A DNA stretch of 64,000 nt from Entophlyctis helioformis (GCA_025526915.1 JAHLKH010000038.1:1-64000), one strand, 5' to 3'; shown: positions 1-12,419, counted from the first letter of the stretch. The notes: generated from the sequence alone by a model not told the origin. Translations and numbers: made by a program.

Positions 1-2425
1 GTCTGCAGGGGAATCTGTCTCGGCCGCCTGGACGCGAGCATTTTGAGCCTACGAGCATGTTCATCTGGAACTGGTACCTGACGCAAGAAGCGTTCCAGAG
101 CCCGACGTCCATCTGGCGACTGAACGTCATTCACGGATTTGTCGACCAGTCCCGTGAGTGCACCCAGCGCATGAGCCTATCCCGTCGCAACACCAGCTGC
201 TAACGCTGTTACGCTTGGACGCGGACAGGCATTTCGGTGTTTGGGCATAACATCTTTGTGACGCTGATTGCTCGTCGGTCAAGGCACTTTGCAGGCGCTC
301 GGTTCCTCAAACGCGGCGCCAACAACAAGGGCTATGTTGCAAACGATGTCGAGACTGAGCAGATCGTGCATGATGCTGCGACAACGTCCTTCTTCTTGCC
401 GCCTGGTCGATATGGCAGCAATCCGGGATACACGAGCTTCCTGCAGCACCGTGGATCTATTCCAGTATACTGGGCACAAGAGGCTGCTGCTATGGCTGCC
501 AAACCACAGATCGAGTGTGAGTTTTGCGACCCGACTCGCCTAGGCGTGCTGGATGCGGTGCTGGAGCAGGAGCAGGACTGACTCGCCTTTGCGCAACACC
601 AGTGACAGTGGTTGATCCGTACTACACAGCCGCTGCCAAGCACTTCAACTCCATGTTCAAGCGATACGGCACGCCCATCATGGTGCTCAACCTTGTCAAG
701 TGCAAGGAAAAGACCAGACGCGAATCGATCCTGCTGGAGCAGTTAACCGACGCCATCACGTATCTGAACCAGTTCCTGCCCGACGATCGCAGGATTCAGT
801 ATGTCGCGTGGGACATGGCGCATGCATCCAAGAGGTAAGTGAATGGCTTGGTAGCATTGTCCACAAGTCTAGTGCAGCATGGTTGTGTTTGATCTGCTGC
901 TGATGCCGTGTCTGCTGGCCAGTGGCGACCAGGACGTTATTGCTACACTGGAGGATCTGGCAGAGCAGGTGCTTGAAACGACTGGATTCTTTCACAGTGG
1001 CGCTGAGCCGTCTGTCAACGTCGAGCGGCGTGCAATGTGAGTCGGGCCAGCCATGCTTGGAGCAACGATATCGCTGGCTTATACCTTTGAATGCGCACTG
1101 GGCATGAATGCCAGTTTGGAGCGCGAGGCATTGACGGCTTCGGAAAGCAGTACTGGAAAGCACCGTACGACGCGCATGTTCCAGCACGGGATTCTGCGAA
1201 CCAACTGTGTCGACTGTCTTGATCGCACCAACGCTGCAGAGTTTGTTGTTGGCAAATGCGCGCTCGGACATCAGGTACTCTAGGCTGTATCTATCGTGTG
1301 TTTGAGTCGCTTGAATGCCGTGGATGCTGACTCACTGCGCCGGTTCGACAGTTGTTTGCGCTGGGCATTCTGACCAGCCCATACGTCCCCTTTGACTGCG
1401 ACGCCGTCAACGTGCTTAATATCCTGTACCATGACCACGGCGACACGATTGCTCTACAGTATGGCGGATCGCATCTTGTGAACACCATGGAAACATACCG
1501 CAAAATCAGCCCTTGGACCAGCCATTCGCGAGACATGATCGAAAGCATCCGGCGCTACTACTCCAATTCCTTCACGGGTTGGTTTTCGTTTGACAGCTGA
1601 TGGCTCAAGGACAGATGAGTGGACAGTCTAACGCTGTGCGACAGATGCCGAGAAGCAGGACGCGATGAATCTCTTTTTGGGCAACTATGTGCCGCTCAAG
1701 CAGACAACGCCGCTGTGGGAATTGACGTCAGACTTTGCGCTGCACAATGAGCATCCGTTGCTCCAAGCGCCGATTCCCAGGTATGGAATGAGCGTATCTT
1801 GTACATTCCACGGCGACGATGACCGACACGATGATTCGCGCACAGCTACCGTACGTGGTGGACACCGGATGCGTTTGACGAGCATCAAGACCGCAGCGTG
1901 CCAATCACCATTGCGCATCTGGACGCATACTTTAACGAGTACTATAGGCCAACCACGTACACGATAATATCGCGGCTGTTTGCGTTTAACATGACAGGAA
2001 CCAACAGCAAGTGCGTCGTCGTACTTGTGTTTGTGTGCATTGCTTTCTTGGTGCGGACGTTCTGACCAAGGATGTGACTGATTGCTGTGTGCGTTGACAC
2101 GTGACAGAGGACCCAATGCAGCAACCCTCGAGACGACCGAGACGACACCGTTTGCAGTCCGGATGACGCCGTCACGACAGCCGCTCATCTACAATCTCGA
2201 ATTTGGAGGCGTGAGACGGCTGATGACGCTGACAGGCAGGCCGGCGGATGGCTCGCAGAGATCCAAGCGGGGGACGCTCGAGCGTGGCGACCGGCGCATC
2301 CGCCTTGTGGACGACACTGCAAGTGAGGCTGGCACAGAGGATGGAGTCCAGTTCCAGCCCCAGACACAAGCACAACCACCGCAGACGTTTTCCTCGTCGT
2401 ATCATTCACGATTGTCGCAGGCTGT

Positions 2426-2458
<33 letters not shown>

Positions 2459-3100
2459 GCAGCAGACTGGCCAAGGCGGTCAGCAGGGCGTGTCGGTAGT
2501 GCACGCGGGGCACACGTATGGACAGGCACCGCGCGGCAACTGGCTCGCGTCAAGCACGCTTGCGACGCGTCTCATGGATCCCAAGCCGTTACAGGTGGAC
2601 GAGTACAAGAGGTGGGGCACCCGACCGGACGTCTCTTTGGCAAGACCTGGCAAGTTTGGCACTGACACGCGTCTGGGATGCGCCTTGGCAGATATGTGCA
2701 GCAGTTCAAACCATCGTCGATCCAGATGATACGGTCCGTCAGCGCGATGGACGTGCAGCAGCACCCGGACTACAAGATCTTTGCAACCTATGTACAAAAA
2801 GCGACGGATCCCAGCCGGCTGGTCGGTAGTAGCGGACGGAGCAGCAGCAGCAGTGGCAACAACAACTACAACGTGTACAGCCAGCACTGCGCGTATGAGC
2901 AGACGCTTGCATCGTCGTTTGCGCCAGGCCCGCGCACACATGCCGAGAAGGTGCGGCAGGATGCATATGCCGAGTGGCTCGGCACGGGGGTGTTTCACGA
3001 GAAGATGGCGGCAGGTGGTGGTGCGAGTGCGAGTGCGAGTGCGAGTGCGGCAGCAGCCGTGGCTGGATCGTTGGGACAGGGCGTGCGCATGGCCAAATGA
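1..3100 (+). CDS. FIG4: FIG4-type polyphosphoinositide phosphatase (SAC domain), 5' end outside window
   Basis: Lipid phosphatase that acts on PI(3,5)P2 in the PIKfyve/Fab1-VAC14 complex on endolysosomal membranes. The spliced product runs through the SAC domain, with the CX5R catalytic motif in [12 protein letters not shown] near 1200-1235, followed by FIG4-typical segments such as [25 protein letters not shown] and MNLFLGNY. The short C-terminal region typical of FIG4, absent from SAC1, continues to the TGA at 3098-3100. The gene enters the window in frame at base 3. Early introns are 154-228, 517-602 and 835-922. A polyglutamine run (about 12 Q, near 2428-2465) and a Ser/Gly/Ala-rich tail are lineage-specific. 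Just before the catalytic motif (about 1110-1180) two frames both look protein-like, so that junction is uncertain. Identity is very secure; the exact exons are less so. Confidence 0.95.
2428..2465 (+). repeat. CAA/CAG repeat encoding polyglutamine in FIG4
   Basis: Mixed CAA and CAG codons give about twelve consecutive glutamines inside the FIG4 C-terminal region. The interruption of CAG by CAA means it is not a pure trinucleotide microsatellite. It lies in a segment that is poorly conserved between FIG4 proteins. Confidence 0.85.
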
Positions 3101-3883
3101 ACTTCCCTCACCCGGCCTCATCAACAACAATTGCCCCGTAGCGGCGCGCTCCATGTGAGTGTGCGAGCGCCTTGTCTGACGGCAGGGCCAGATGCGGCAG
3201 GTGCCTGCCGAGCGAGGCGGTCGCTGGGTGTCGCTGGTGTCGCTGGTTGTCGCTGGCGGTTGTTGGCATTCGCAGTAGCGAGTCGAGCGTGGATCGGGAC
3301 GCCAGACGCCCTGGGGCCCAGCGTCCCGTCGTTGGCAGCGTCCGTCGTTGGCAGCGTCGGTGCACGCACATGCAAAGGCGATGATGCCGCACTCGCCGCA
3401 CATGCAAAGGCCGCATCCACGCTCGCTCACCGCTGCCAGCCAGCACGCCAGCACGCCAGCCAGCACGCCAGCCAGCACGCCAGACAGACACAGACATGCG
3501 TTGGCAGCACGCAGTCCCATCGATGCTGACGCCCCTCTGCCATGCCCTCTGCCATGCCGCTGCCATGCGCTGCCATGCCCTCTGTCGCTACGCATCCGTC
3601 GCCGTCGCCGTCCTCCTCCCCGCCCCCGTCCCCGCCCCCGCCCTCGGCCGTGCCGATTATCCGCCGCGTGACGCTGCGTGGGCGTCACGCTCTCGCCCGT
3701 GCCCGCCTGGCTTTGCCCGCGACTGACTCGCTCTCTGATCCGTCTGCTGCTGCGTGCTGGCACAGCGCCCGACCCGCCAACACCCGCCAACACCTGCCCG
3801 CCTGCCCGCACGCCCGCACGCCTGCTGCTCTGCCCTCTATTTACACCGCATACACCTGCCATCTATCCCGCATACACTACGCC
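3101..3883. repeat. 783-bp intergenic spacer with several short tandem repeat blocks
   Basis: No convincing gene is seen between FIG4 and the aspartate/glutamate carrier. The spacer holds degenerate tandem blocks: a TCGCTGG(T)-type unit at about 3221-3262, GTTGGCAGCGTC units at about 3330-3362, CAGCACGC/CAGC units at about 3434-3486, TGCCATGC units at about 3541-3584, and a C-rich CCGTCGCC/CCCCGCCC stretch at about 3595-3650. Open frames running through it on both strands are repeat artefacts. The C-rich stretch close to the carrier could be part of its promoter, but nothing in the sequence proves this. Confidence 0.7.
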
Positions 3884-6130
3884 ATGGCCGCCATCTTCCA
3901 GACGCTGTTCCCGGCCAAGACCGACCTCGAGACCCAGCAGGCCACCTTCGCTGCCCATGCCACAACCAACATCAAGGGCGAAAAAGCCCTTTCGCTGGCC
4001 GACTTTGGCCGCGCGATCCGTCCTGCCGTCGGCCATGCCCTGACCCCCGTCACCGACGACCACATCGCCCTGCTCTTCTCTGTCGCCGACCGCGAGCGCC
4101 GCGGTGCCCTCTCGTTCGCAGACTTTGCCGACTTCCAGTCCCTCCTCGCAACGCCCCACGCCGAGTTTGAGATCCTCAACCGCCTCATTGCCACCTCCCG
4201 CAAGACTGCCGCTGCCTCGCCAGACGACGTCAAGGCCTTCTTTGCCTCCCACCGCAGCCGCTCGGCCGCCCCCATCGAGTTCGGCTCCGAGTCCCTGCGC
4301 CACTTCCTCGCCGGCCCCGCAAAGCGTGCCGTCTCCACCGCCGAGCTCGCCGAGGTGGTGCACGCCATCCAGCTTGAGCGCGTCCGCCTCGAGTACAAGC
4401 GCCTCGACTCGCGCAACACCGGCTCCATCTCGAGCGAGCAGCTCCACACGCTCCTTTCGCAAACCGCAAGCCACAGACTCAGCCCGGCCCTCGTGTCCAA
4501 CATCAGCGCTGCCTTCCCCAAGGCATCGTACCCCGAGATCGTTGCCCTCCACTCGCTCCTCAACAAGCTCGACGCCGTCACTGGCATCGTCCACAAGGCC
4601 ACCGAAACGAGCAAGAACGGTCTCATCTCGCGCGCCGACTTCTCCAGCCTCGCATCAAAGTACTTTACCTACGACTCGCTCACGCCTCTCGAGATCGACG
4701 TCATGTTCCGCTCAATCGGCGCAAAGGACGGCTCGGTTGCTATCCTGCCTAGCGCCTTTGACGCTCTCTTTAATCCCTCATACAACTCTGCCGCTGAGCC
4801 TACCAAGCCGGCCGAGCTCTCCACGACAATGGAGATTGCCAAGAGCGCCTACAACTTTGGTCTTGGCTCCGTTGCCGGTGCGATTGGTGCCACGTTCGTG
4901 TACCCCATCGACCTGGTCAAGACGCGCATGCAGAACCAGCGCTCCAAGGTCGTCGGCCAGCTGCTCTACAACAACAGCTTCGACTGCTTCAAGAAGGTTG
5001 TCAAGAACGAGGGTGTTCTCGGCTTGTACCGCGGTCTTGTCCCCCAGCTTGTCGGTGGTACGTTTGCACTGTTCAGTGTCTGACAACTTCTGGCAATGTC
5101 CTCACAATGTCCTCTTAACGTCTCAAACTCTGGTCATGTCTCCCGCGTGCTCCCACTTTCCAGTTGCACCCGAAAAGGCCATCAAGCTCACCATGAACGA
5201 CCTTGTCCGCAGCCATCTCAAGGACAAGAACACGGGCGAGCTTCCTCTCTGGGCCGAGATTCTTGCCGGCTCCTCCGCCGGTGCCAGTCAGGTTCTCTTC
5301 ACCAACCCCCTTGAAATTGTCAAGATCCGTCTGCAGGGTGCGTGGCTGTGGATCGCTTGGATTACTTGGATCGCTTCGACCTCGACGCTTTGATGGCGTA
5401 TGGCTCACTCGTCCTCGCATGCGCACTGTGTTGATGTCGTACAGTCCAGGGCGAGGTCGCCAAGTCTGGCGGTGCTCCCAGACAGTCTGCTGTCTCGATC
5501 GTCCGCCAGCTCGGTGTGTTTGGTCTCTACAAGGGTGTCGGTGCCTGCCTCCTGCGCGACATTCCCTTCTCTGGTATCTACTTCCCCGTCTACGCCCACC
5601 TCAAGAAGGACGTCTTTGGCGAAGGCCACGACGGCAAGAAGCTCAGCATTGTTGAGGTGAGACGCTCGCCATTCATGCTGGTGTTGTGTGCTCAGTCGTA
5701 ATCAGATCGTCCGTACTGACATGCTGATGAACCATCATCATCGATGCTGTAGCTCCTCTCGGCCGGTGCTCTCGCTGGTATGCCTGCCGCTTACCTCGTG
5801 ACGCCTGCCGATGTCATCAAGACGCGTCTGCAGGTCGCTGCTCGCAAGGGCGAGTCGACCTACTCTGGCATCACCGATGCCGCCGTCAAGATCATGCGTG
5901 AGGAGGGTCCTCGCGCCTTCTTCAAGGGCGGTGTCGCCCGTGTCTTCCGCAGCTCCCCCCAGTTCGGCGCCACCCTGGCTTCGTACGAGTTCCTCCAGAA
6001 GAGCCTCCCGATCGACTTTGGCGACCGTCCCAAGGACACCAACCACGTGCTTGCTTCGTCGTCGCTCTCTGCAAGCGAGGCTGGATTCCGCAACACCATC
6101 CGCATCCTCGGCGACCTTCGCGTCAACTAA
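3884..6130 (+). CDS. AGC1: Mitochondrial aspartate/glutamate carrier (Aralar/citrin type)
   Basis: Inner-membrane carrier exchanging aspartate for glutamate plus a proton, part of the malate-aspartate shuttle. Four exons (3884-5057, 5164-5337, 5445-5656, 5753-6130) join in frame to 645 residues, close to the family size of about 680. Residues 1 to about 300 form an EF-hand-like regulatory domain with degenerate calcium loops. They are followed by three mitochondrial carrier repeats, each with a PX(D/E)XX(K/R) signature: [10 protein letters not shown] (about residue 341), [10 protein letters not shown] (about 440) and [10 protein letters not shown] (about 539). The start ATG gives a family-typical N-terminus, and all three introns are GT-AG. 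The N-terminal extension separates this gene from other carriers of the SLC25 family. Confidence 0.95.
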
Positions 6131-6232
6131 TGCCCTCGCTGCATCGTCTTGTCCCAATACATTGTGCTTTGCCCTTCAAGCCGCGTTTGTTGTCGTGAAG
6201 CCGATTATTATTGCCTTTTCTGCGCATCAACA

Positions 6233-9200
6233 ATGGCGGCGTCCGTGTCTGCGTCGCTGCTCGCGACCCACTGTGCGGCAGCTGCTCTCGATCAGGCTGC
6301 AGACGGGCAGCTCAACGCCAATGAAAGCTGCAGTCGCCCGCCCACGTCGACAACCCCCATCCCTCCCCTCCTCGAGCCGTTGGCCCTGACAGATCTGTAC
6401 GCACATGTCTGCGTGTCGCTCGCATTTACCCCGCAGCTCGATGTCTGGCGCATGCCTGGTTCGGCAGCATCCCATTGCGGCTCGTATACTCCAAGCCCGA
6501 CCGTTGCGATGCGGCTCGGCGTCTCAGATCCGGCAGCCAGCAAGGCGTATCTCTCTAGCTTTCTCGACTACTTTACCAACGTGCGCAACTGTAAGTCAGA
6601 GTGGCCTGTGTCGGCAGTCGGAAGGCGCGACCATCTCGACGGGCACTGTCCGTCGCCAACAATCTCTTCTCTGACACGGCATGGCTGTGGCACTTGCAGA
6701 CATCAAGTACGAGCGTGTGTTTCGAGACAACATTGAGACTTCCGATCTCATCATCACGCATGTCATCAGCTATGGCTGGACACGCTTACTGAAGCCGATG
6801 CGTCCGGCTCTGACACCGACGATGGCCATGTGTCTCACATCCAAAAGGTTGGTTCTCGCATCCATAGAGTCGTTCACTTGTTGCCATGCGCTGACGATTC
6901 CTGCTGCTGCTGTTGTTGTTGCGATTGTGGTTGCTGGGATTGTTTGACAGACGGGCCGGGCGGACCAGATGGAGCACGATCTGATTGTCACGATGAAGCT
7001 CATCCGCATCCTGTCTCGTCTCGACAGTCTAGCTGCGCGTATTGGACAGAAGCACGGCATCAAGCTTATCCTCAAGACCATGAAGTCGCTGCCGCTTTGC
7101 ATGCAGCTTCAGATCAACTGCTCGGCATCTCTCGCCAACCTTGCGTCTGTCGAAGCAAACCGGCAGTCGATGCTCGACGAGGGATGCATCAAGCTGGTGC
7201 TCCAAAACATGTCCAAGGTGCGTGCGGCTGCCTCTTGCCGTGGTGCTTCTCGCGTCACACTCACTTGCCACAATGCTTGGAAACGCAGTTTATGTCGTCG
7301 CCGGCCATGCAAGCCGAAGTCTGCGCAACTCTGGCCAACCTGGCATGCCACGAAACGAATGCTGCGTACATTGTCGCCAACGGTGGCTGCCATCTCATCA
7401 TCAAGTCCATGCGAATGCACACCGACATGATTGATCTCCAGGTTCAGGCGTTCCACGCACTCGCGAATCTGAGCCGGCCGGGCAAAGACACGCTGGAACG
7501 CGAGCATTTCGTCGGCATTCTCATGAAGAGCGTTGGCGCGCACTTTAACGAGGTCGAGCTTGTTTCCGGTAAGCTGCTCTCTCGCCACTTTGCATGCGCA
7601 TTCTTGTTGTCTGACAGTATTGTTCTTTGTAGCTGCGTGGCATGCGCTTGGATCAGTTGCGCATTCGGGTGAGTGTGTATGGAGGATGCACAGTCGGATA
7701 CTGTTCGTCTGCTGACAGCAACGGGGCACGGCAGGCATCAACATCAAAGACTCGAAAGAAGCCCTTGCGAGCATGATCTTTGACTCGATGCAACGCTTTG
7801 AAAGCAACCCTACTTTCCAAATCACGGCATGCTTTGCCATTGCACACATCTCGTTCAATCACGGTCCGTTCCGCCCTGTCTGCTGCGTACTTCATTGTCG
7901 ACGTGGCGATCCAACGGCTGACATGGCTAAAATGCAGAGGGCGAAGAATGCACGCCATCGGGCCTGGCTGGCATACCAGTGATCCTGCGAATCATGCGCA
8001 AATACCCACTGCAGGAATCTCTCCAGACAACAGCCATGTTTGCGCTTGGCACCATCGTCATGAAAAACGAGCGGTATCGCGAGTTTATGCTCGAGTCGGG
8101 TGGCATAGCGGCTGTCCTTGAGGCCATGAGACGTGACCACAGCAAGTACGAGACAAAGTACGAGGAGCTCGCGATACGCATGGCAAGCCTGAGCCTTGGG
8201 TCGCCTGCAGGCGGTGGCCACAGCAGTGGCGGCAGTGCCGGTCCACTGTTGTCGCTTGATCGTGGCGGTATCGCTCCTGCCGTCGAGGGCGACTCGACGG
8301 CTGGATCCAGCCTTGATTCGCTGTTCGAGTCTGATCCAGGTGGGCAATCCTTGATGGCTGAGTTGCAATGATTGCATCGCCCATTGCTGACATCCGGCCA
8401 TCTCAGAGATCGAGGCACAGTTTGAGTTTGATTTCCAGCACAGCTCAGAGACAGTCTTGTATTCGCGGGATAACACGCGTGTGCAGTGCTCCAAGCCGTT
8501 ACTCCTGCAGCTGTTTGGATCCGTCACGCTCCTCAATCTATCCGAGTCAGGCAAGCAGCCATCCGTTGCTGCCATTCGACCCGCGTGAAGGCATGCTGAC
8601 GCTTTGCTTGTGTGGCAGCCAAATGCCGTGACGCCATTATTGACAGCGGAGGCGTGCACTACATGTTCGAGGCTACGCGTCGAGTCAGCGACCATCTGGA
8701 CCTATGGTTCATTGTGTACTACATCTTCACCAAGTTCACCAAGTGTGGAGGTGAGTCATTGCTGTGCATAGTCGTACATTTCCGTGCATGCAGCTGGACA
8801 TGGACCGATCTGACAGCCGATGCAACTCTGATCATCAGATGAGCGTGTTCTGTATATGCGGCGGAAAGGGTAGGACTGGCCATTGGCACGCAACCCCGTT
8901 TGCTTAGCTTATAGAGACTGACGGCGCATTGGTAACAGAGTGCCATCCTTGTGCGAGATGTCGAGATGCAAGGTTATTAGCCTGCTGTCGAAAGCTCGCG
9001 AGGATTTGGCTGCTGCACAGCCCCCTCCATCGCAAAGCAGCGCAGCAGCATCCATCCATTCGTTTGTGCCAGGCATTGCACGCATCCTGTCGCGGCCACT
9101 CTCGCCGCTATTCCAAGCACGATCCATGAGCTCTACCTGGTCGTCGCCCTCCTCGCCTTCAGCGTCAGCGTCAACGACTGGCTCCATGATACCATCCCCC

Positions 9201-9668
9201 TCATCATCGTCGCGCGTCGGTCTTGCCAGTCTTGCATCGCTGTCAAACGCGCCAGCATTGGGACCGTCGGGCACATCAGTGGGATTGGCAGGTGCACTGA
9301 CCACCTCGCGTCCACCACCAGCACAGCAAGCCCTGCAGTCAGCCACAGCATCACCACTGCGAGCTGCGCCGTCCGTGACCACAGCGTTGGCACTCAAAAC
9401 TCAGCAACTCGACCCATCGACCGAGTTTGGTCTTGACACTGAGATTGCAGCCCTGGACATCCCGCCCCACCTGCAGTCGATGCTGCTGCGTGCTGAGCGA
9501 TGCTCGGCGTGTGGATCCGTGTGCTTTGAGAGCGCAATCAGGATGTACGAAGTCATTGGCGCCAAGACGTCGTCTATCAAGAAACTGTGTTCGCTGGCAT
9601 GCGCACAACGTGACGAAAAGTTTGCTCAGCGATGCACGTTCTGGTACTCGCCTCAAGATGACTTGTAG
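6233..9668 (+). CDS. Armadillo-repeat protein with cysteine-containing C-terminal module, function unknown
   Basis: The multi-exon product contains a run of ARM-like helical repeats, visible as INCSASLANLASVEANRQSM, CATLANLACHETNAAYI, VQAFHALANLSRPG and TTAMFALGTIVMKNERY. A Ser/Pro-rich linker follows (coded by about 9000-9400), then a C-terminal module with spaced cysteines (CSACGSVC, then KKLCSLACAQRDEKF). That tail resembles C-terminal cysteine modules seen in some fungal repeat proteins, but I cannot assign the family. Exons are joined by introns near 6592-6700, 6848-6951, 7217-7288 and others. Around 6775-6776 one base appears to be missing, because VISYG must continue as LDTLTEADASGSD in another frame. 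A scaffold role is only an inference from the ARM fold. Confidence 0.62.
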
Positions 9669-9734
9669 TCTAAAGTGGCCTGCTGGATCGTGGCGTTGAA
9701 GGCGTGATGCAGGGCTCGGGCTCTAGACGGGTCG

Positions 9735-9740
9735 AATAAA
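9735..9740 (+). terminator. Poly(A) signal AATAAA of the armadillo-repeat gene
   Basis: A canonical AATAAA sits 67 bp downstream of the stop codon at 9666-9668, in the 160-bp convergent gap before the otubain stop codon. Confidence 0.6.
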
Positions 9741-9828
9741 GAGGGACGCAGATGATTCAAGACAAGGGATGGATTGCCACAAGCGAATAAGATCACAAGA
9801 GAAGAGAGGAGGAGGTGGGCCGGCAACG

Positions 9829-11185
9829 TCAGGTGCTGGCTGTCGCGTCGCTGGCTGGATACAAGATGTCGTAGTGGCCTGGCCGGTACAGCAGCGTCAG
9901 CACAGGCGGATTGTCGACTTGCAGTGGGTTGAATGAGCTGATTTCGTGGTAGTTGATGCCCTGGTCGGCCTTGGCCGTGTCCAGATTGCCCACATTGACT
10001 TGGACGCCAAAGATGTTGGCCATGGCAACAATGTGGATCTGGTCCGACTCGACACACACTGCAAGCAGCGCGGCGTGTCAGTGGTGTTGTTGCAGCCGCA
10101 TAGGCAAAGGAAACTGTTGCACTTGACTCACTTGGCTCAACACACTCGCGGATGAACATGTCAAGCGACGGATAGCTGTCAAGAACAAACGCCTCGTACA
10201 TGTCGCGTTCCTGGCGATCCACAGACGCAGATGTCAGCCCTGGATGGCATGTGCGTGCACTCTGTGCACCCGCACACTGACCTGCTTGAGATGCGCCGCA
10301 GTAATGAATCGCAGGAACCACACAATCATCTCGCCCTCATAGTCGGACCGGAACAGCTCCATCATCGTCTCGGGAGTCGTCTCTGGCCCGATCGTCACAG
10401 CCTTCATGAACACCTCGTAGTAGTCTTCCAGAAACGTCAGATCGTAGCCAGACGTGTTCATGAGCTCCTTGGTTGCTGATGCGCGCTCGTGCAGAGCAGT
10501 GTACCACGGTTTGTCGCGCAGCGAAAAGAGCAGCTCGCTGAGCCGGTACGCAAACGCTCTGTAGAAGCAGTTGCCGTCTTTGCGGATGTTTCTGATGCCG
10601 TTGCTTGTTTGTTTGAGATGCTGTCGTCACCGGCGTGGCATGGGCTGTGAGAAGGCATGCTTTTCGGTATGCAGGCAGGCAGGGATGCGTCGGCTTACAT
10701 GGATCTTTTCCAAGAAGATTGGATTGGCACCCATGTACTCCTGCCGTTGACAGACGCATGCAATGGAGTAAGCGATCAGCGTGCACGTCACCGCCAATTA
10801 CACCGCGGCCAGGGTCACTTGGGTCCAGATGCCACGTCTGGACACGGCGTGACGCACATGCAGACAGCACGGCAGCGCCAAAGCTGCAAGGCCGGCGCCT
10901 GCATGGCATCTACCTGCATGGCATCTGCACGCATGCCATGCACACAAGCACGATGCTGGCCGGACGAACCTCTTCAAGAGCAGAGAAATCGACCAGGTCG
11001 CCCACCGTCGGCTGCTGCATCTGGGCTTGCTTAATCTCCCGCTCGTAGCTGAGAATGGCCTCGTCAGACGGTCTGTCTGCAGCGTTGACAGACACTGTCA
11101 CGGGCGCACTGGCTGCACCGTCGGCCATGGTTGCGTCCGCCGTGTCTGCTGCTGCGAACGACTTGCCACTTTGAATCTCAGGCAT
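9829..11185 (-). CDS. OTUB1: Otubain-type deubiquitinase (OTU cysteine protease)
   Basis: Removes ubiquitin (in OTUB1-type enzymes preferentially Lys48 chains) from proteins in the cytosol and nucleus. On the minus strand the spliced exons give an N-terminal helix region (MPEIQSGKSF...), a segment QRQEYMGANPIFLEKIH, then the catalytic IRKDGNCFYRAFAYRL, whose Cys is the nucleophile and Asp its neighbour. After the MIVWFLRFITAAHLKQ segment the chain ends with the His-bearing LLYRPGHYDILYP, the usual otubain terminus. The ATG at 11185 was chosen because the upstream in-frame codon would overlap the divergent gene. That gene starts at 11190, so the two start codons are separated by only 4 bp. Confidence 0.95.
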
Positions 11186-11189
11186 CTGT

Positions 11190-12327
11190 ATGGACGTTGG
11201 CGAACCCGGCATGGACGCAGACGAGCAGCACGGCCTCTTCCAGTTCGAGTTTGGCGACGACCTGTTTGACCAAGGGCCGCAGCGCCAGCGCCACTTTATC
11301 GACAGGAACTATGTCCCTCGAGAGACTGTCAGCGGCGTGCGTCCACACTGCTCCTTGCTGTGCCATGCAGCCGCTCTCGACCGACTCCTCTCAACTGACG
11401 CTTGTAATGCGATGCGCAGTGGTTCTGCGACGAAGGCGAGCAGGTTGCCGAGCGGTTCAAGGACCAGAAGCAAGGCCCCAACATGGTGATGACGACCATC
11501 GAGTTCCACTACATGCAGCGTCGCTACAGCACGGCCTTGATCTCTGCCAGCAGTGGCTGGCACACAACAGCGGGCTTGGGCCTGCCAAGTTCAAAGAAAA
11601 CGACGTGCTCGAGGTGGCGTCTCGGTGCTGTCGCAAGCTGGATCGTGCGGGCGATGCTCTGGCCTTTATCGAGCGGATACCGGTGAGCCGGCATGAGACC
11701 AGACTGTCAGTGTCTTGCATGACCGGCTGACTGGCGTGCTGTGCGTGGCAGGAATGGCGCGATCCTGGCATCATGTTTGTCAAGGGCGAGCTGTGCCGGA
11801 TGAACGGACGGCTTACTGGTAAGCGGCATCGTGACACATCTCACAATGTGCGCCGGCTGACCATCATGGCGGCTGTCTGCAATGCAGATGCGGTTGCGTG
11901 CATGCTCGACTATTTGGACAACCGGATCGGTGACTATACGGCATGGATCGAGCTGTCGCGCACATTCCGCGCCATGGCACAACAGGACACCAACCGGCCT
12001 GGTCTGAACGCAGAGCTGGATGTCTGGGCATGGACGTGCATGTCGACAGGCATGATGCTTGTTGAGCGATCTCCACGGAAACCAACCCAGTTCTCTGCGC
12101 GCCATGAGGCTGTGGAGATGGCTCGTCTGCGTGCAGAGCGTGACACCCTGATCGACAGCAGCGACTCGACCTACAGCGAGGATGCTCTTGTGCGCGCAGG
12201 ACTGGAGCCGCGTGTTGCTGAGCGGCTCAAGGCGCGTCTGCTGGCAACCATCACGTCACACAAGCCAACCGGGCACGACGCTGACGACGACAATGAAGAG
12301 ACCGAAGGCGGGGCACGGAACATGTAG
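11190..12327 (+). CDS. C8orf76-like TPR/helical protein (tentative), with a probable 1-base deletion
   Basis: Exon 1 starts MDVGEPGMDADEQHG and is rich in acidic and aromatic residues. Exon 2 begins WFCDEGEQVAERF and runs through EFHYMQRRYSTAL. The chain clearly continues as DLCQQWLAHNSGLGP, but one reading frame away, so one G seems to be missing near 11539. Later exons give LEVASRCCRKLDRAGDALAFIERIP, WRDPGIMFVKGELCRMNGR and a final helical part ending at the TAG 12325-12327. The order (an acidic start, QWF-like box, R(Q/R)xYxxAL helix, TPR-like pairs) resembles metazoan C8orf76, whose function is unknown; I recall this only from family pattern. It is divergent from otubain. The gene is well supported; the family call is weak. 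Confidence 0.55.
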
Positions 12328-12330
12328 ACG

Positions 12331-12336
12331 AATAAA
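12331..12336 (+). terminator. Poly(A) signal AATAAA of the C8orf76-like gene
   Basis: AATAAA lies 4 bp after the stop codon, in the 92-bp gap to the convergent RIIa gene. Such close spacing implies a very short 3' untranslated region. Confidence 0.6.
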
Positions 12337-12419
12337 AGCAAGGTTGCGATGTATTGTGTGCTGCGTGGCTGCCAATCAATCAGTCTCTCCATCTCTGTGC
12401 GGCTGGCGTGACTTGGGCC

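Noticed and set aside
3434..3486. Direct repeats resembling a CRISPR or integron site
   Set aside because: Units are 8-12 bp, degenerate and contiguous; this is a minisatellite in a eukaryotic spacer.
2480..3862. 460-codon open frame on the minus strand
   Set aside because: It runs antisense through the FIG4 3' end and the repeat-rich spacer; composition follows the repeats and no domain is seen.
11131..11730. Alternative long frame through the C8orf76-like exons
   Set aside because: Its first half is a shadow of WFCDEGEQ...; only its second half is coding, which is explained by a one-base deletion near 11539.
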